NCBI RefSeq assembly: GCF_900172325.1
Contig: NZ_FWFR01000003.1
Coordinates: 1 to 64,000 of the forward strand
Length of the DNA stretch: 64,000 bases
Origin: Oceanibacterium hippocampi
GTDB lineage: Bacteria; Pseudomonadota; Alphaproteobacteria; Sneathiellales; Sneathiellaceae
Direction of reading: 5' to 3'
Shown piece by piece: positions 59,504 through 64,000 of the stretch (its first letter is position 1; the number at the start of each line of letters is the position of its first letter). The notes under the pieces were generated by a model. It was not told the origin of the DNA. It did no database searches and saw only the letters and a list, made by a program, of their open reading frames with translations. Position numbers and translations under genes: made by a program.

Positions 59504-62500
59504 TCAGTTGAAGATGAAGTCGGAGGCCGAGAGATCGTCGGGGTCGACACCGAGCAGGGTAATATGGTTCCCGTTGCCGAGATCGATTACCGCGTCGCCG
59601 TCGCTATTGGCCGAAATCGCCGCCAGGGCATCCGCTCCACTATCGATACCGTTGCCGTTCATGTTCGCCTTCAGAACGATGTCATCGAGACCGGTCTCGA
59701 AGTCTTCAATAACATCCTTTCCGGTTCCGTTGCTATCGAAGATGAATTGGTCCGCACCGGCACCGCCGTTCAGAAGATCGTTGCCGGAGCCGCCGGTCAG
59801 CTGATCGTTGCCCTTGCCACCGAACAACTGGTCATCGCCGGCATTGCCATAGAGCTTGTCGTTGCCGTCGCCGCCGAACACCCAGTCGGCGCCGCCGCCG
59901 CCCGAGATCACGTCATTGCCCTTCAGGCCATGCAGGAACTCGTTGGCATTGGTGCCGGTGAGCGTGTTGGCCGAGTCGTTGCCGATGATGTAGTCCTCTT
60001 CACCGAGACGATCGCCGTCCGACCCGATCAGCGGCGCGAGATGGAAGACGCCGTTCTTCTCGTAGTTGGCGTGCATGCTCACCGTCTCGCCGACGACGAA
60101 CCCGAAGGCCTCGACCGCACCATCGACACCGGCATCGATCATCGTCGCCAGCGCCCCGGCGGCGATCGCCGGATAGCCGTCCGCCGCGTTCGGCGTGCCG
60201 ACCAGGCTGGTCGAACCGTCGTTCGAGTCGGTGTAGAGCTGATCCCAGGAACTAAAGTGGGTTCCCGTCTGTTCATCACGGACGAAGATACGATACGAGG
60301 TCGCAACATATGGATTGAAACCCTGTTCCTCGGCCAGGAAGCGGCCAACGGTCCAGTTCGCCTTCCATTCGAGCATCGTCTGCGCGAGGTCGTAGCCGCG
60401 GGACGCCAGCGTGCCCATTGCCATGGTGAAGAAATCGTCCTCCCACGGCGCCACGGCACCGGGTGCCACGTAGCGGTCGCGCCAGATGAAGCCTTCGAGT
60501 TCGCCGGCGGAGTCGTAGGCGCCGTCGATGACGTACTTCTGCACGTAGGCCTCGAGATTTTTGTCGAGGATCGATTCGAAGTAGCCCTTCATCTGGTCGT
60601 CGTCCGGCAGGATGTAGGCCGCGTCACCAAGGTTCCGCATCGTCCATGCCTGGCCGCGCACCTGGTTACCGCGCTCCATCAGGCCTTCGCCGTCCTCGCG
60701 GTAGTTCGGATCGACCGCTCCGATCGTCCAGGAGACCTGGGCCTTGAGCTCGTCGCGGTAGTACTGCGAGCCGGTGATCAGGTAGGGCACGTAGTTGAGG
60801 GCCGGCTGATGCGCCGAGTCGGGCTCCCACCCGGTGCCGGCCGCGGACGCGCCGCCCACCGGGGTGGTCGCGTTGCCGACGTTGGCACTCCCCAGGTAAA
60901 GGCGCGGATGATCCTCGACGCTGACCACGTCGCCGGTCGCCTCGTCGATATAGTGCCACGGGACCGAACCTGAAGCATCGGCGTTGCGGAGCATGACCGC
61001 TTCGGCGCGCGCATCCTGCGACAACAGGTAATCGACGGTCCAGGCCGGCATCAGGCCGATATCGTCACGGCCGCCCGGCGCCGGCATGCTTTCCCTGACA
61101 CCCGCGTTCGACATCGGATCGTTGTCGTTGACCAGGCCGTCGTAGGCACTGACGACCTCGCCTTCGCGGGCACCCATGGAGGTATCGATGGCCGGGATCG
61201 CGCCGGTCTCGATCAGGTAGTCGACGTCGTAGATGACCTGCACGCTGTTGCCGCCATCGGATTCGACCTGGGCATGCCAGGTGCCGTTCTGGTGGTGCTG
61301 CAGGTTGTTGTGGCTCTCGACGACCTGCCCGTTCTGCTTGATCGACACGTCGTAGGTGACGTTCTGGGTATCGATCGAGAAGGTGTGGCTGTTGCTGAAC
61401 ACCACATCGGTCGTGACCGTTCCGTCCGCGTTGGCGCGGATGTCGAAGCGCACCTGGATCATGTCGGTGACGTCGACCTGGACCGAATATTCGCTGGTCA
61501 GCGGACCGTTCAGCCAGGTCGTGTAGTCGCCGCTCTGCAGGGCGTCGGCGAGCACGTCGGCAGCCTCGATGTGGTACGACTTGGAGCCGAATTTCATGTC
61601 GACATCGACGTCGTAACCGCCGTCGAGGATCGAGGCGATGCTGACGGACCCCGTCGGCGCCGGATCCGATGACGTCTTGAGCATGACGTCGATCGCCTCG
61701 CCCGCATCGAGGGCCGGGCTGGCAACCGTCAGTACCGCGTGGCGCACGGAACCGTCGTCATGGGTCGCCTTGACATCCATCTGGAGCGGCACTTCGACGC
61801 CATCGATCATCGCCGTCAGACCGGTGCCGGACGGCACGTCGCCCTTGGCGAATACCTGGCCAAACGTCTTGTAGCCGGAGTCCTCGGCGCTGCTGCCGTA
61901 GTTGTAGAGGCGAACCGCGACCACGTCCTCGGCTTCCGCCGCCTGGGTGATATGCGGCGCCTTCAGTACGTTGGCACCGGTCAGGCCCGGCGTCGAGATC
62001 GAGCCACTGCTGTCGACCGGGATCGGATCGGCCGGGACCGGGTCGGTCGGCGTCGGATCAGTCGGCGTCGGGTCCGTTGGCGTCGGGTCGGTCGGCGTCG
62101 GGTCGGTCGGCGTCGGGTCCGTCGGAGTCGGGTCGGTCGGCGTCGGATCGGTCGGCGTCGGATCGGTCGGCGTCGGATCGGTCGGCGTCGGGTCCGTCGG
62201 TGTCGGGTCGGTGGGCGTCTGACCGCCGTTCCACTCGCCGATCGTCTTGTCACCGTCGGCGAAGCGCAGCACCTCGATGTTCGAAAGCGTGTCGGTGCCT
62301 TCGCCGGTACCGTTCGACTTGACGACATAGTCGCCATAGGCGTTCTTGCTCACCGTGTAGTCGGAGGCGTTGCCGCTGTAGACCGCGACGTCCAGGCCAT
62401 CGCCGCCGTCGAGCGTGTCGTTGCCGGCGCCGCCCTCCAGCGTGTCGTTGCCGGCATAGCCATACATCTTGTTGGCGCCGAGATTGCCGACGATCCGGTT

Positions 62501-64000
62501 GTCCAGATCGTTGCCGTGAACCGGCCAGGCCTCGGAACCGGTCAGGATCAGGTTCTCAACATTGTCCCAGAGCTTGCCGGTCTTGTAGGTGTCGAGATAG
62601 ACGGTATCGATACCTTCGTTCGCCTTTTCCTCAACCGAGTCACCGTAGTGGGCGTAGTAGGTATCGTTGCCCTTGCCGCCGCGGAGCGTGTCCCAGTAGG
62701 AAAGGCCGTCCAGCCGGTTGTCGCCGTCGTTGCCGATCAGCAGGTTGCGGTTGGCGTTGCCGGTCGCGTTGATGTTGGCGCTGCCGACGAGACGGATGCT
62801 CTCGATCTCGTAGTTGTACTCGATCGAATAGTCGACCGAACTCACCGCCGTATCGAAGCCGCGGGCATAGCGCTCGCCGATGACATCGTTGACGTTGTCG
62901 ACGAGATAGCTGTCGTCGCCCGAGCCACCGTCCATCCAGTCGGCCCCGGCGCCGCCCGAGATGACGTCGTTGACGCCGTCGACGCCGTAGATCCGGTCAT
63001 TGGCGTCGGTGCCGAGGATCGTCGGGGTGACGCCCCAGTCGAGATTGCCGGAAACCGGGTCGACCGTGATGATCACCGTCGCCGTCGCCGTCGCGCCCTG
63101 GGCGTCCGTGGCCCGGTAGACGAAGGTGTCCTCGCCGCTGAAGCCGTCCGCGGGGACATAGGTCAGCGTGCCGTCGGCATTGACCGTGACAAGACCATGG
63201 GCCGGCTGCTGGACGATGCCGTCGATGGCCAGCGCATCGCCGTCCGCGTCGACATCGTTGGCCAGCACGTCGATGACGATCGACTGGCCGGCATCAACGC
63301 CGATGAAATCGTCGGTCGCTTCCGGCACCGCGTTGATCTTGTTGACCAGGACGCTCGCCGTCGCGATCGAGAAGCCGCCGTTACCGTCGCCGACCCGGTA
63401 CTTGAAGCTGTCCTCGCCGTGGAAGCCTTCCGCGGGCGTATAGGTGATGGTGCCGTCGTTGTTGATGAAGACGGAACCGTGCGCCGGCTGCTCGGTGATC
63501 GCCTGGATGCTCAGCGCATCGCCGTCGCCGTCACTGTCGTTGGCCAGCACGTCGATGACGATCGAGCTGCCCTGGTCGGTCGTCGCGACATCGTCCGATG
63601 CGGTGGGACCGACATTGACCGCCGCCACGTCGATCCGCACGGTCGCCACCGAGGAGCCGCCGTTGCCGTCGCTGACGCGATAGCTGAAGCTGTCCTCGCC
63701 GGTATAACCATCCGCCGGAACATAGGTGATGGTGCCGTTTCCGTTCACGGTCACGACGCCGTGCGACGGCTGGGAGGCGATGCCGGAAACGGTCAGCACG
63801 TCACCGTCGGCGTCGCTGTCGTTGGCCAGCACATCGAAGGTGACAGGCTGGCCGGCCTTGGCCGCGACCGCATCCGCGGCCGCCTCCGGGGCCTGGTTGA
63901 CCGCCGTGACGTTCAGCTCGACCGTGGCCGTGGAACTGCCGCCGCGGCCGTCGCTGATCTCGTAGGTGAAGCTGTCCGCGCCGTTGAAGCCGGCGGGCGG
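59504..64000 (-). CDS. Giant mosaic RTX adhesin-like protein with the shared module (5' end outside window)
   Basis: At least 1498 residues, still open at 64000, so the start is not seen. From the window edge inward it has tandem cadherin-like/VCBS-type repeats of exactly 94 residues (VLANDSDADGD...GEDSFSYRVSDGNGG). A first RTX block follows (about 63,000-62,250), then a Pro/Thr/Asp linker coded by a 15-bp repeat (62,041-62,220). The shared module (about 61,950-59,990; KATHDDGSVRHAVLTV, RGQAWTMRNLGDAAYI, APWEDDFFTMA) is followed by a second RTX block and the C-terminus LLGVDPDDLSASDFIFN. This combines an adhesin stalk with a putative carbohydrate-active unit. It would be exported by type I secretion. 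Confidence 0.85.
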   Translation of the reverse strand, partial: PPAGFNGADSFTYEISDGRGGSSTATVELNVTAVNQAPEAAADAVAAKAGQPVTFDVLANDSDADGDVLTVSGIASQPSHGVVTVNGNGTITYVPADGYTGEDSFSYRVSDGNGGSSVATVRIDVAAVNVGPTASDDVATTDQGSSIVIDVLANDSDGDGDALSIQAITEQPAHGSVFINNDGTITYTPAEGFHGEDSFKYRVGDGNGGFSIATASVLVNKINAVPEATDDFIGVDAGQSIVIDVLANDVDADGDALAIDGIVQQPAHGLVTVNADGTLTYVPADGFSGEDTFVYRATDAQGATATATVIITVDPVSGNLDWGVTPTILGTDANDRIYGVDGVNDVISGGAGADWMDGGSGDDSYLVDNVNDVIGERYARGFDTAVSSVDYSIEYNYEIESIRLVGSANINATGNANRNLLIGNDGDNRLDGLSYWDTLRGGKGNDTYYAHYGDSVEEKANEGIDTVYLDTYKTGKLWDNVENLILTGSEAWPVHGNDLDNRIVGNLGANKMYGYAGNDTLEGGAGNDTLDGGDGLDVAVYSGNASDYTVSKNAYGDYVVKSNGTGEGTDTLSNIEVLRFADGDKTIGEWNGGQTPTDPTPTDPTPTDPTPTDPTPTDPTPTDPTPTDPTPTDPTPTDPTPTDPTPTDPTPTDPVPADPIPVDSSGSISTPGLTGANVLKAPHITQAAEAEDVVAVRLYNYGSSAEDSGYKTFGQVFAKGDVPSGTGLTAMIDGVEVPLQMDVKATHDDGSVRHAVLTVASPALDAGEAIDVMLKTSSDPAPTGSVSIASILDGGYDVDVDMKFGSKSYHIEAADVLADALQSGDYTTWLNGPLTSEYSVQVDVTDMIQVRFDIRANADGTVTTDVVFSNSHTFSIDTQNVTYDVSIKQNGQVVESHNNLQHHQNGTWHAQVESDGGNSVQVIYDVDYLIETGAIPAIDTSMGAREGEVVSAYDGLVNDNDPMSNAGVRESMPAPGGRDDIGLMPAWTVDYLLSQDARAEAVMLRNADASGSVPWHYIDEATGDVVSVEDHPRLYLGSANVGNATTPVGGASAAGTGWEPDSAHQPALNYVPYLITGSQYYRDELKAQVSWTIGAVDPNYREDGEGLMERGNQVRGQAWTMRNLGDAAYILPDDDQMKGYFESILDKNLEAYVQKYVIDGAYDSAGELEGFIWRDRYVAPGAVAPWEDDFFTMAMGTLASRGYDLAQTMLEWKANWTVGRFLAEEQGFNPYVATSYRIFVRDEQTGTHFSSWDQLYTDSNDGSTSLVGTPNAADGYPAIAAGALATMIDAGVDGAVEAFGFVVGETVSMHANYEKNGVFHLAPLIGSDGDRLGEEDYIIGNDSANTLTGTNANEFLHGLKGNDVISGGGGADWVFGGDGNDKLYGNAGDDQLFGGKGNDQLTGGSGNDLLNGGAGADQFIFDSNGTGKDVIEDFETGLDDIVLKANMNGNGIDSGADALAAISANSDGDAVIDLGNGNHITLLGVDPDDLSASDFIFN
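62041..62220. repeat. 15-bp tandem repeat coding a PTDPT linker
   Basis: Twelve 15-base units, consensus GTCGGCGTCGGRTCG with a few silent changes, encode Pro-Thr-Asp-Pro-Thr in the RTX gene. The repeat opens long GVGSV-type frames on the other strand, which are not genes. Copy number is likely to vary between strains, changing linker length. Confidence 0.9.
63060..64000. repeat. 282-bp tandem repeats coding cadherin/VCBS-like domains
   Basis: The codon for the V of VLAND recurs at 63832, 63550 and 63268, an exact 282-base (94-residue) period. The array continues past the window edge with at least one more partial copy. The units are diverged in sequence but keep DxDGD, a calcium-binding motif. 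Confidence 0.85.

Noticed and set aside
62041-62220. Possible CRISPR-like array
   Set aside because: Units are 15 bases with no spacers and stay in the coding frame of the RTX gene.
61947-62222. Plus-strand frame of GVGSV repeats
   Set aside because: It is the reverse reading of the 15-bp repeat that encodes the PTDPT linker on the minus strand.

Overview
The window is GC-rich and densely coding, with GTG/TTG starts and ATGA-coupled genes. It reads as the chromosome of an alphaproteobacterium, most likely a Rhodospirillales-type aquatic Gram-negative. The support is the family content: a 1154-residue pyruvate carboxylase, a DUF1217 protein, a PrtD/HlyD-type type I secretion pair and a complete exosortase A (XrtA/PEP-CTERM) exopolysaccharide locus. 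I saw no tRNA, rRNA, CRISPR array, transposase or phage gene.

Layout. (1) 1-12,000 is ordinary metabolism and housekeeping: a patatin-like lipase, a CBS-domain protein, a fatty acid desaturase, RsmI, a DUF1217 protein, a translationally coupled crotonase/DUF2332/ornithine-cyclodeaminase-like trio, pyruvate carboxylase and a peroxiredoxin. (2) 12,377-15,543 holds a type I secretion ABC transporter and its adaptor. (3) 16,000-24,400 carries polysaccharide precursor and priming genes (EpsB-like sugar transferase, ManC, GalE, a divergent second sugar transferase), a three-segment membrane protein with a long helical tail, and four tiny single-span membrane proteins, three of which share a core. 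(4) 23,677-30,647 is the prs regulatory operon (sugar transferase, PrsK, PrsR, PrsT). (5) 30,785-31,411 is one PEP-CTERM structural protein. (6) 31,603-45,825, all on the minus strand, is the xrtA operon: amidotransferase, exosortase A, glycosyltransferase, FemAB-like protein, deacetylase, ATPase, outer-membrane barrel, tyrosine autokinase, chain-length protein, export lipoprotein and a GNAT protein. (7) 45,882-51,653 has a second GNAT protein, a flippase, YdcF, GtrA, an exosortase-associated O-antigen-ligase-like protein and a small membrane protein. (8) 51,673-64,000 has three very large or large calcium-binding RTX proteins and a sulfotransferase; the last RTX gene runs off the window.

How they work together (inference). 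PrsK/PrsR, a sigma-54 activator pair, would switch on the PEP-CTERM gene and probably their own operon. The same 17-bp palindrome (TGTCGGAA, two variable bases, then TCTKACA) lies about 60-85 bp upstream of a -24/-12-like promoter in both places. The eps/xrt genes build, export and ligate an exopolysaccharide, and XrtA sorts the PEP-CTERM protein. The RTX proteins are probably exported by a type I system such as the one at 12.4-15.5 kb.

Most notable: the three RTX proteins share a long module of roughly 650-700 residues that looks like a beta-barrel (RIFT-like) domain followed by an alpha/alpha-toroid-like domain, in three different architectures. This may be an undescribed family of secreted polysaccharide-active or polysaccharide-binding proteins tied to the exosortase locus. 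The sigma-54/palindrome circuit and the tiny IW/GW membrane proteins are the other signals worth following.
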